DNA of 38,249 nucleotides from a virus: the IMG/VR virus record IMGVR_UViG_3300007712_000001, positions 1 to 38,249 of that record; one strand, given 5' to 3'. Each line of letters begins with the position of its first letter. Positions within the stretch are counted from its first letter, which is position 1. Positions 31,378 to 37,592 of this stretch are shown in pieces. Below the pieces are notes generated by a model. The model had not been told where the DNA came from. It did not search any database and worked only from the letters and a program-made list of their open reading frames with translations. The translations under genes and the position numbers were made by a program.

Positions 31378-31596
31378 ATGAAAAACATTTTAACAATTAT
31401 CATTACAGCAGGAATTACAGCAGGATTTATGTTTACAATTCAAACACAAGCGTCCCCTTCACTTTGGCATATTATAGACGCTAAAGGCAAATACTCTAAC
31501 GATGTAATTAATGTTTTTGCATTTGAAGATAGAGATAATCTTTGCTACATTTATGATGGCAACAGATCGGGAGGAATTTATTGCACAAAAAAATAA
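31378..31596 (+). CDS. small exported protein
   Basis: A 72-residue protein with a signal peptide: basic MKN, hydrophobic ILTIIITAGITAGFMF, likely cleavage after TQA-S near residue 26. The mature part of about 46 residues has two cysteines (LCYIYD and GIYCTKK) that could form a disulfide in the periplasm. Not recognised; superinfection exclusion or lysis accessory are possibilities. Confidence 0.6.
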   Translation: MKNILTIIITAGITAGFMFTIQTQASPSLWHIIDAKGKYSNDVINVFAFEDRDNLCYIYDGNRSGGIYCTKK

Positions 31597-31606
31597 AAAT
31601 AAATAT

Positions 31607-31954
31607 ATGACTAAAAATAACATACTAATTAGCTTCGGAATTATTACAATTATTGTTATCAGCTTATTAGCTTTTAGCAATTCTAACCAACCAAATAATG
31701 CTGGAGCAGACCAGCCAAAAGATTTTTTTCTAGAGATCCAAATTCAATCAGAAAAGATTGACTTGAATGAATCAAAGAAAAAAGAGCAAGAGCAAGCTAT
31801 AGAGCAAGCTCAAGCTAATATCAAAACTTTAGAGAGTCAAAAAGAATCTTTAGATAAAGAATTAAAAGACATTACTAATCAGTGTTTATCTGATTCAGAA
31901 TGTCAAAAAAAATTAGAAGCTGGTCAAAAAGCAAGTAAAACAATTGAAAAATAA
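31607..31954 (+). CDS. membrane-anchored coiled-coil protein, spanin-like
   Basis: A 115-residue protein with an N-terminal transmembrane helix (NNILISFGIITIIVISLLAF) and a long coiled coil (SEKIDLNESKKKEQEQAIEQ, then ANIKTLESQKESLDKEL), with two cysteines near the end (NQCLSDSECQ). This is the build of an inner-membrane spanin (Rz-like). The GH19 endolysin lies two genes downstream, which supports a lysis role. No outer-membrane lipoprotein partner with a lipobox was found, so the call remains tentative. Start at the ATG after ATAT; longer readings overlap the previous gene. Confidence 0.55.
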   Translation: MTKNNILISFGIITIIVISLLAFSNSNQPNNAGADQPKDFFLEIQIQSEKIDLNESKKKEQEQAIEQAQANIKTLESQKESLDKELKDITNQCLSDSECQKKLEAGQKASKTIEK

Positions 31955-31972
31955 AATAACACTATATAATTT

Positions 31973-32617
31973 ATGTTTATAACAACTTCAACAGGATACC
32001 GCTCTACGGGAAATTACTCTACAGGCAACTATTCGACAGGCTCCCATTCTACAGGATACCGCTCTACAGGTCACAGCTCAACAGGCTATCGATCTACAGG
32101 AAATTACTCTACAGGAGACTGTTCGACAGGATACTGTTCAACAGGTCATCGCTCAACAGGACGTCGCTCCACAGGCGACTGGTCAATATCTAACTATTCT
32201 TCAGGTCACTTTTCAACAATTGATTACTCAGGCTTTGGGGCATTTAACAAACCTTGCACCCCTGAAGAATGGGGACATACAAAAATACCTAATTGGTTTT
32301 ATTTTGATTTAACCGAATGGATAGAAGAAGATGAAATGACAGAAAAAGAAAAACAAGAAAATCCAAGCTATAAAACAACAGGTGGGTATTTAAAAGTTTA
32401 TGGCTACAAAGAAGCTTGGAGAAGGTCTTATGATTCAGTAAGCAGGAAAGAGCAATTAGAAGCTTTAGATGTTCTTAATTTTGATTCAAATGTGTTTTTT
32501 GAAATTACAGGGATCAGAGTTGAAGAGGAAGAAAAAACTATAAATATTGATGGTAGAGATTACACTTTATCAGATATTAAAAAATGTTTAAAACTTTTAA
32601 ATGATAAAAACAACTAA
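31973..32617 (+). CDS. STG-type pentapeptide-repeat protein
   Basis: A 214-residue protein. Residues 6-70 are 13 uninterrupted copies of S-T-G-x-x (YR, NY, NY, SH, YR, HS and so on), then about three decayed units (SISNY, SSGHF, STIDY). The rest (FNKPCTPEEWGHTKIPNWF, KTTGGYLKVYGYKEAW, NFDSNVFFEITGI) is the domain that regularly follows such repeats in phage and prophage proteins (DUF7666-like, from memory). The repeat probably forms a beta-helix; the molecular role of the family is unknown. It stands before the endolysin. Confidence 0.75.
   Translation: MFITTSTGYRSTGNYSTGNYSTGSHSTGYRSTGHSSTGYRSTGNYSTGDCSTGYCSTGHRSTGRRSTGDWSISNYSSGHFSTIDYSGFGAFNKPCTPEEWGHTKIPNWFYFDLTEWIEEDEMTEKEKQENPSYKTTGGYLKVYGYKEAWRRSYDSVSRKEQLEALDVLNFDSNVFFEITGIRVEEEEKTINIDGRDYTLSDIKKCLKLLNDKNN
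31988..32182 (+). repeat. 15-base tandem repeat array (13 units)
   Basis: Thirteen units of 15 bases with core TC(A/T)ACAGG followed by variable bases, encoding STGxx. The units share the core but differ in their variable positions, so they are old enough to have diverged. Copy number can be expected to change by slippage or recombination. Confidence 0.9.
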
Positions 32618-32622
32618 ATAAT

Positions 32623-33447
32623 ATGTCTAAAAAATTAAAACAAAAAGAAAATATTAAAAAAATTCAATCAAGGGCGAGCTACAGTTTTATAATTTGTATA
32701 ATACTATTCAGCTTTATTTATATTTTTGGATTGAGCAAATATAATCAAATGCAAAATCAAGAACCAGTAGAGCCTCCAAAAATTGAATACTCAGATGAAT
32801 TGGTTACAACTCCAGAAATTGAAAAAATTGATGGGGTAATCTTTGATGACCAATCTGAGATTATAGCAGAGACGGTTGTGGAAAATAAAAACAATCAGCC
32901 AGAAATTGAGACGGTAAGTGTAAAGCCTAAAATTGACTACCTTAGAAATTTAAACAATCACGAAAGAATTATTTTTAAAGAATGTCAATCACTTGATATG
33001 AGTATTGAAGAGACCGCTTTTGTTTTAGCAAATGCTAATCATGAAACCGCTCAATTCAAGTTTCTGGAAGAAATAAATGGCGAAGCTCAAGCTCTGAGAT
33101 TAGGATACAAAGGAGGCAAAAATTGGTATGGAAGAGGTTATATTCAGTTAACACATATAACTAACTACCAGCAATGGTCGAAATGGACAAATAGAGACTT
33201 AGTTTCTAATCCAGATATTTTGACAAAAGATTTACAACTTTCAGCGTTTATAGCTTGCAGCGGTGTTAAGCATGGAAGCTTTACAAATAAAGGAAAGCTA
33301 GCAGATTATAAAAAAGATTGGTATAATGCAAGAGCTTTAGTAAACGGAGATAAAAATTACAGGGCTGGTTGCAACTCAAACGGTTGCTGGACAATCGGCA
33401 CAAAAATTAAAGATTTAACTAATCAATATATTGCTAAAATTAAATAA
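32623..33447 (+). CDS. membrane-anchored GH19-like endolysin
   Basis: A 274-residue protein. Basic N-terminus (KKLKQKENIKKIQSR), one strongly hydrophobic helix (about 19-38), an acidic Pro-rich linker (about 45-105), then a glycoside hydrolase 19-type domain: ANANHETAQF with probable catalytic E141, second acid E149 or E150, and YGRGYIQLTH (169-178), NY at 182, DLVSNPDIL. GH19 endolysins cut the glycan strands of peptidoglycan. The helix would place the enzyme on the outer face of the inner membrane through the Sec route, so it may act as a signal-anchor endolysin. The helix is more hydrophobic than classic SAR domains. TAAATAATATG junction with the previous gene. Confidence 0.88.
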   Translation: MSKKLKQKENIKKIQSRASYSFIICIILFSFIYIFGLSKYNQMQNQEPVEPPKIEYSDELVTTPEIEKIDGVIFDDQSEIIAETVVENKNNQPEIETVSVKPKIDYLRNLNNHERIIFKECQSLDMSIEETAFVLANANHETAQFKFLEEINGEAQALRLGYKGGKNWYGRGYIQLTHITNYQQWSKWTNRDLVSNPDILTKDLQLSAFIACSGVKHGSFTNKGKLADYKKDWYNARALVNGDKNYRAGCNSNGCWTIGTKIKDLTNQYIAKIK

Positions 33448-33448
33448 T

Positions 33449-33973
33449 ATGTCTAATAACAAAACACACAATAAAACATTAATTTTTATGTTCAAAAAAC
33501 TTATTACAACCGCACTTTTACTTTTAATTTTTACATCCATTAACGTTCATGCTTATGATGATCTCACAGACAAGCAGGAAATGGATTTAAACAAAGCGTG
33601 TAATAACCAGTATGATCAGCATGACGAGAATTTACATGCGTATACAGCGAATTACTCTGATCCCTGGAGTTGGGAATGCCGCAATAGCGACCAAAAAATC
33701 TTGGGAGGCGTTGATTTACACGCATACTGTAAATCGCGAGGACACTTAAGTTATTTTTTATTGGGCGATACAGCATATAATTTTGTCTGTGCGAAACCTT
33801 GCTATAATGTAGTTCATGTCGAGTCTGCTACTAGATACACAAGTAGCACTGTTATTGTTGGTGGTAGAGTATACGTTCATAGAATACCGATGAATGAATA
33901 TATTCACACACTCTCAAACGGCAGTCAAATAACTTTAGAGCGTTCTCATATAAATGAATGTATAACATTATGA
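33449..33973 (+). CDS. secreted cysteine-rich protein, probably recently acquired
   Basis: 174 residues from the TAA-T-ATG start; an ATG at 33488 gives 161 residues with a textbook signal peptide (MFKKLITTALLLLIF, cleavage near VHA-Y). The mature part contains ACNNQYDQ, SDPWSWECR, GGVDLHAYCKSRGH and CAKPCYNV: six or more cysteines and a pattern A-C-x3-Y...W-x-C...D-L-x-x-Y-C seen in secreted proteins of several bacteria. The DNA is clearly richer in G+C and in rare codons (CGA, CGC, CCC) than its neighbours, and it ends in TGA, so horizontal gain is likely. Function unknown. Confidence 0.65.
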   Translation: MSNNKTHNKTLIFMFKKLITTALLLLIFTSINVHAYDDLTDKQEMDLNKACNNQYDQHDENLHAYTANYSDPWSWECRNSDQKILGGVDLHAYCKSRGHLSYFLLGDTAYNFVCAKPCYNVVHVESATRYTSSTVIVGGRVYVHRIPMNEYIHTLSNGSQITLERSHINECITL

Positions 33974-34052
33974 TTTTACCAAAAACAGTGGTGGCAAAAA
34001 ATAATTAAATAAATTTAATTCACAAATCAATATATTAATAAAATAAAATAAT

Positions 34053-34658
34053 ATGTCAGAAATTTTAAAAAAAATAGAAAAAGAGGTACGAGAAGAAGCT
34101 AGAAATCATGTTAGTAGTTATTTAGAACAAATATATAAAGCTATTAATAAAAATTACAATGCTTCAAAAATTATATACGCTTATAATGAAAAAGGAGAAA
34201 AAATTTATTTAAATGGAAATTTTCATGATCAAGCTTTAATTAAAGGAAATTCAGACGAATATATTGTAGGTATTCCAGAAGTTCAAACAAAATTAGAAGA
34301 ATCGTTTTTAAATGCAATTTTAAGAAGCTCTTCAATTGAAAGTAGAATATTAAAACAAGAAGATGATAAAAAAGAGACTGATGAATTTGAATTAAGAGTA
34401 GAAAAAGAAGTAGAAAAAAAACTTAAAACAATTAAAGAAAAAAAAGATTATGAAATTATAAACCAATATTTAGATAAAAAACTTGAAGACGCAGTGTATA
34501 GTATTAGTCGAGATGTTGCACCAGACGCATGGATAAGAAGATGTGAAAAAGTGATTGCATCTATACCATATTTAAAGATAAATATACCTGCCTTGAAGAA
34601 GAATAAAAAGAGTTTTTCAACTAAAAATGTCACTAAAAATACCCTTGACAAAAACTAA
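34053..34658 (+). CDS. hypothetical helical protein
   Basis: A 201-residue, highly charged, mostly helical protein, not recognised (KKIEKEVREEARNHVSSYLE at the start; KEVEKKLKTIKEKKDYEI in the middle; a basic end KKNKKSFSTKN). Unlike its neighbours it has no membrane segment. A 79-base gap without visible promoter precedes it. An inverted repeat spans its stop. Confidence 0.6.
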   Translation: MSEILKKIEKEVREEARNHVSSYLEQIYKAINKNYNASKIIYAYNEKGEKIYLNGNFHDQALIKGNSDEYIVGIPEVQTKLEESFLNAILRSSSIESRILKQEDDKKETDEFELRVEKEVEKKLKTIKEKKDYEIINQYLDKKLEDAVYSISRDVAPDAWIRRCEKVIASIPYLKINIPALKKNKKSFSTKNVTKNTLDKN

Positions 34659-34671
34659 AGTTGAGGGTATT
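34638..34671 (+). terminator. hairpin over the stop codon
   Basis: AATACCCT (34638-34645) pairs with AGGGTATT (34664-34671); the loop of 18 bases contains the stop codon at 34656-34658. A few T-rich bases follow after a gap, so it is a weak terminator at best. Confidence 0.4.
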
Positions 34672-34696
34672 ATTCGTTTAGAAAGTTTTTAGATTC

Positions 34697-34746
34697 GAGG
34701 GGGTTGCCTAAACATTTAGCCCCCTCAAACCTGAAAATTTTTCAGG
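34697..34746 (+). terminator. two hairpins before the antirepressor gene
   Basis: GAGGGGG (34697-34703) pairs with CCCCCTC (34720-34726), then CCTGAAAA (34730-34737) with TTTTCAGG (34739-34746). No T run follows the first. The second hairpin is followed by GTAAAAAATT and the ATG at 34771, the stem-loop plus A/T-rich start layout seen at 25966 and 30481. It may separate the antirepressor from upstream transcription or act as its translational leader. Confidence 0.5.
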
Positions 34747-34770
34747 CATTAAAAAAATGTAAAAAATTAT

Positions 34771-35526
34771 ATGAATACTTTGTATAAAAAACCTAGCGAC
34801 CTTGAAAAAGGTTTATTTTCGGATGTAGAAAACAAAACTTTTGACTTTAGCTTAATTGAAGTCAAAGACGGTAAAGTAAATGCAAGAAATTTACAAAAAT
34901 TTTTAAATAATAAAAGAGAGTTTGCACACTATATTAAAGACAGGCTTATCGGTTTTGAAGAAGGAATTGACTTTGACAAAATTGTCAAACCGCATAAGAA
35001 TAACAAAAAAGAGTATTTTTTGACTGTTGAGACTGCTAAACATTTGGCAATGATTGAAAGAAATAAAAGGGGTAAGCAAGCCAGAAACTATTTTATTCAA
35101 GCAGAAAAAAAACTTAGACAATTGCAAGGCGTAAAACCTTTAACAAAAATAGAAATTTTAGAATTAGCTTTACAAACTGAAAAAGAAAATATCAAACTTA
35201 AAGCTGATAATGCTAAATTAGCAACTAGAGATCTTGAAGTAAATACTTTGAAAGAATACAAGTGGAAAAAGCAAATTTCCAAAAACGATATTGGCAACCA
35301 AATTAATCAGCATGTAAGAGATAAATTCTTACCCAAAATTCCAGATTTTAAAATTGACGAAAATGGTCAACAGATTGAATTAAATTCAGGGCATAAAATA
35401 GCAAAAGCACAAAAACTAGCAAGAGAAAGCTATAAAAAAGCGACTAACTGTCCAATGCCTAAATCCAAAAATAGAACTTTAAATCAATATAAGTCTTTTT
35501 TGACTTATTTAATTAAATATAAATAA
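34771..35526 (+). CDS. AntA-type phage antirepressor
   Basis: A 251-residue protein. Residues about 33-115 match the AntA/AntB domain: KVNARNLQKFL, EFAHYIKDRL, GFEEGIDFDKI, EYFLTVETAKHLAMIERNKRG and ARNYFIQAEKKL. Then a coiled-coil linker and a C-terminal domain ending KNRTLNQYKSFLTYLIKYK, which may bind DNA or a partner. Such proteins inactivate phage repressors, of the same phage or of a resident prophage. No CI-like repressor or integrase is recognised in this genome. Confidence 0.85.
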   Translation: MNTLYKKPSDLEKGLFSDVENKTFDFSLIEVKDGKVNARNLQKFLNNKREFAHYIKDRLIGFEEGIDFDKIVKPHKNNKKEYFLTVETAKHLAMIERNKRGKQARNYFIQAEKKLRQLQGVKPLTKIEILELALQTEKENIKLKADNAKLATRDLEVNTLKEYKWKKQISKNDIGNQINQHVRDKFLPKIPDFKIDENGQQIELNSGHKIAKAQKLARESYKKATNCPMPKSKNRTLNQYKSFLTYLIKYK

Positions 35527-35529
35527 ATT

Positions 35530-35670
35530 ATGCCAAAACGACTAATCAAATTCACCGCAGTTTTAATCGCCTTCCCTTTGGCGATTTACCCACTAGCTTT
35601 AATCATCGCACTCATTGATCCAGAGAGAGTAGTTTTCTCGGAATTTTTAAAATCTAAAAAGTCTAAATAA
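35530..35670 (+). CDS. small membrane protein, 46 residues
   Basis: A basic N-terminus (PKRLIKF), one hydrophobic segment (TAVLIAFPLAIYPLALIIAL) and a basic tail (LKSKKSK). Its TAA shares a base with the next ATG (TAATG), so both are translated together. It opens a run of four tiny genes (35530-36213) before the M23 peptidase; holin-like by size and position only. Confidence 0.55.
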   Translation: MPKRLIKFTAVLIAFPLAIYPLALIIALIDPERVVFSEFLKSKKSK

Positions 35671-35840
35671 TGTCAAACAAAATCTTAAAAATAATGGCAA
35701 AAATGGCTTTCTACTTAGCTATTGTGTTGGTATCCCCTTTTCTATTTATGGAAATGCTTTTTCAAATAATTAATAATTTCAGAAATTCAGGTCTAGACTA
35801 TGCCTATGAAGAATTTTTGGAGAGTTTAAATTTAAAATAA
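35670..35840 (+). CDS. small membrane protein, 56 residues
   Basis: One hydrophobic segment (MAFYLAIVLVSPFLFMEMLF, about residues 12-31) and an acidic C-terminus (YAYEEFLESLNLK). Start overlaps the previous stop by one base, which suggests that the two membrane peptides act as a pair. Confidence 0.55.
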   Translation: MSNKILKIMAKMAFYLAIVLVSPFLFMEMLFQIINNFRNSGLDYAYEEFLESLNLK

Positions 35841-35842
35841 TT

Positions 35843-36088
35843 ATGAATAAAATACTAAAACAATCCATAGCTATTATAAAAGAGATACTTCAAGCAGGAA
35901 ACTCAATTTTAAACTTAATTTATTTTAATATTTTTTATGCAAAAATAACGCCAGGAATAATCGAAAAAATAAATAAGCTTGACATAATTGATCAAGACTG
36001 GTCTAGTGACGTCCCAAAAACTTATGAAGAATATTTAGATTTAATTATTTACTTAAAATTAAAAGGGGAAAAAACTAAAATAAAATAA
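35843..36088 (+). CDS. hypothetical protein, 81 residues
   Basis: The N-terminal half is moderately hydrophobic (QSIAIIKEILQAGNSILNLI, then YFNIFYAKI) and could be amphipathic or membrane-associated; the C-terminal half is charged (TYEEYLDLIIYLKLKGEK). Two bases after the preceding stop. Not recognised. Confidence 0.55.
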   Translation: MNKILKQSIAIIKEILQAGNSILNLIYFNIFYAKITPGIIEKINKLDIIDQDWSSDVPKTYEEYLDLIIYLKLKGEKTKIK

Positions 36089-36090
36089 TT

Positions 36091-36213
36091 ATGAATAATA
36101 TAATATTATATACAATAGTTGTCGTGTTTTTTTATTCATTAACACAAAGCAGTATCTTGACATTGTTTTTAAGTTTGGCTATAGCTTGGATATTATTTGA
36201 CAAATTAAGATAA
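36091..36213 (+). CDS. small membrane protein, 40 residues
   Basis: Almost wholly hydrophobic, with two short segments (ILYTIVVVFFYSL and ILTLFLSLAIAWILF) and an end DKLR. Two bases after the preceding stop. A candidate holin-like or regulatory membrane peptide. Confidence 0.5.
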   Translation: MNNIILYTIVVVFFYSLTQSSILTLFLSLAIAWILFDKLR

Positions 36214-36222
36214 TATTAGATT

Positions 36223-37440
36223 ATGAAATTACCAATAAAAAATGCAGTACTGAAAAATTCCTGGAACGAGGGTGGAGATATAACTCAATTTTTTGGACAG
36301 AATAATCCTATTGATTATAAAAAATGGGGATTAAAAGGACATAACGGTTTAGATTTGGTAAATAAAAATAATCCAGATGATTCAATTTATTCGGTAGAAA
36401 AAGGGGTTTTAATTAAACAAGAGTATAAAAAAAACAGTTACGGCAACTTAGCAACGGTTTGGAATAAGGAGAACTCAAGAGCTTGGGCTTATGCACACCT
36501 TGCCAATTTCGACAATGCTTTAAAAGTTGGTTCTGAAGTAAAAGAAGGTCAAAGAATTGGAAAAATGGGTAACACTGGGAATTCATCAGGTAAACATTTA
36601 CATTTAGAGTTAATCCCAGTAGATAAAAACGGTGTAAGAACTCAAAGGAATAACGGTTATGGTGGAGTAATTGATCCTCTGCCGTTCCTTAAAAATATAA
36701 ACAATAATATGAAAAATTATTTAGAAGTTAATAAAAAAATTATAGAAGATTTCACAAAACATCACAGCGACGTTTTTGGTAGCAGGACAGCTGATTATAT
36801 TCACCTAGAGACAAAAATAGCAGGTGAAGGAATTAGAGAACGATTCAGAGTTTTAATTCGAAAAATTCGAGATTTGAGAGGTAGAGAAATTCCAAATTCT
36901 AATTTAATCCAAAAAGAATTAAAAAAAGTTAAAGAAGAAAATGAAATGTTAACTAGTGATATTGTTAACAATATCAATGCGTGCAACATTGACAAAGCTA
37001 ATTTAAATGAACAGATTGAAAAACTCCAAAAATTAAACGGAAAATGGGCTAAAGATTTTAATGGAGAATTAGAAAAAGCTAAAAATTCATTAGAGGTTAA
37101 ATATTTAAATCAAATTAGAGAATTGCAAAAACAAATTCAAAATACTCAGTCTTTTGATTTTAATAAACTCTTCATCGGTATTTCAAGATGGTGGACAAGC
37201 GAGGGGGGTTCTGATTTAGTTTTGGGGGGTGTTTTGTCTTTGATTATAGCTTTATTGCCGTCTCTGTTGCAACTCATAAACCAAAACGTACCAGAAGAAA
37301 TAATTTATTTTTCAATCTTACCACTTCTTAATTCATTAGTGGCAACGTTTAGAAAAAACTCATCAAAAGAAGTTATTAAAAAATATGAGTCACAGATTGA
37401 TAACATTGAAGCAATAATTAAAAATAATAAAATAAAATAA
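36223..37440 (+). CDS. M23-family peptidase with coiled coil and C-terminal membrane helices
   Basis: A 405-residue protein. Residues 1-155 form a LytM-type zinc peptidase with all ligands: H40-x3-D44 in GHNGLDL, H92 in AYAHL, and H125-x-H127 in HLHLEL. Residues about 160-310 are helical and coiled-coil. Two hydrophobic segments follow (LVLGGVLSLIIALLPSLLQL and IIYFSILPLLNSLVATF), then a charged tail. M23 enzymes cut peptide cross-links in peptidoglycan. No signal peptide is present, so a membrane hairpin in the same chain may take part in delivery to the wall or in holin-like pore formation (inference). With the GH19 enzyme it gives the phage two bond specificities. Confidence 0.85.
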   Translation: MKLPIKNAVLKNSWNEGGDITQFFGQNNPIDYKKWGLKGHNGLDLVNKNNPDDSIYSVEKGVLIKQEYKKNSYGNLATVWNKENSRAWAYAHLANFDNALKVGSEVKEGQRIGKMGNTGNSSGKHLHLELIPVDKNGVRTQRNNGYGGVIDPLPFLKNINNNMKNYLEVNKKIIEDFTKHHSDVFGSRTADYIHLETKIAGEGIRERFRVLIRKIRDLRGREIPNSNLIQKELKKVKEENEMLTSDIVNNINACNIDKANLNEQIEKLQKLNGKWAKDFNGELEKAKNSLEVKYLNQIRELQKQIQNTQSFDFNKLFIGISRWWTSEGGSDLVLGGVLSLIIALLPSLLQLINQNVPEEIIYFSILPLLNSLVATFRKNSSKEVIKKYESQIDNIEAIIKNNKIK

Positions 37441-37441
37441 T

Positions 37442-37540
37442 ATGATAGAAAATTTAGAAGCACTTTTGATAATCTTAACTATTTTTAGTTCGGTACCTTT
37501 TGCGGTTTGTTTAATATTAATTTTGATTAGTTTGTTTTAA
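37442..37540 (+). CDS. micro membrane protein, 32 residues
   Basis: MIENLEA followed by one hydrophobic helix to the end (LLIILTIFSSVPFAVCLILI). TAA-T-ATG junction with the peptidase, so it is translated with it. A small-holin or holin-regulator role would fit, unproven. Confidence 0.5.
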   Translation: MIENLEALLIILTIFSSVPFAVCLILILISLF

Positions 37541-37555
37541 AATAATTAGTTGAAA

Positions 37556-37584
37556 TTGACAAAATAGTTAAATAAAAGTAAATA
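37556..37584 (+). promoter_or_regulatory. possible promoter of the packaging operon
   Basis: TTGACA at 37556-37561 with a 17-base spacer and a weak -10, TAAATA (3 of 6). The following A-rich repeats of TAAA(T)AAAG lead to the ATG at 37593, so the mRNA would have almost no leader. It would start the late operon at the methyltransferase. Confidence 0.4.
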
Positions 37585-37592
37585 AAGTAAAC

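Noticed and set aside
31988-32182. Regular repeats as a possible CRISPR array
   Set aside because: The 15-base units are in frame, without spacers, and encode STGxx pentapeptides.
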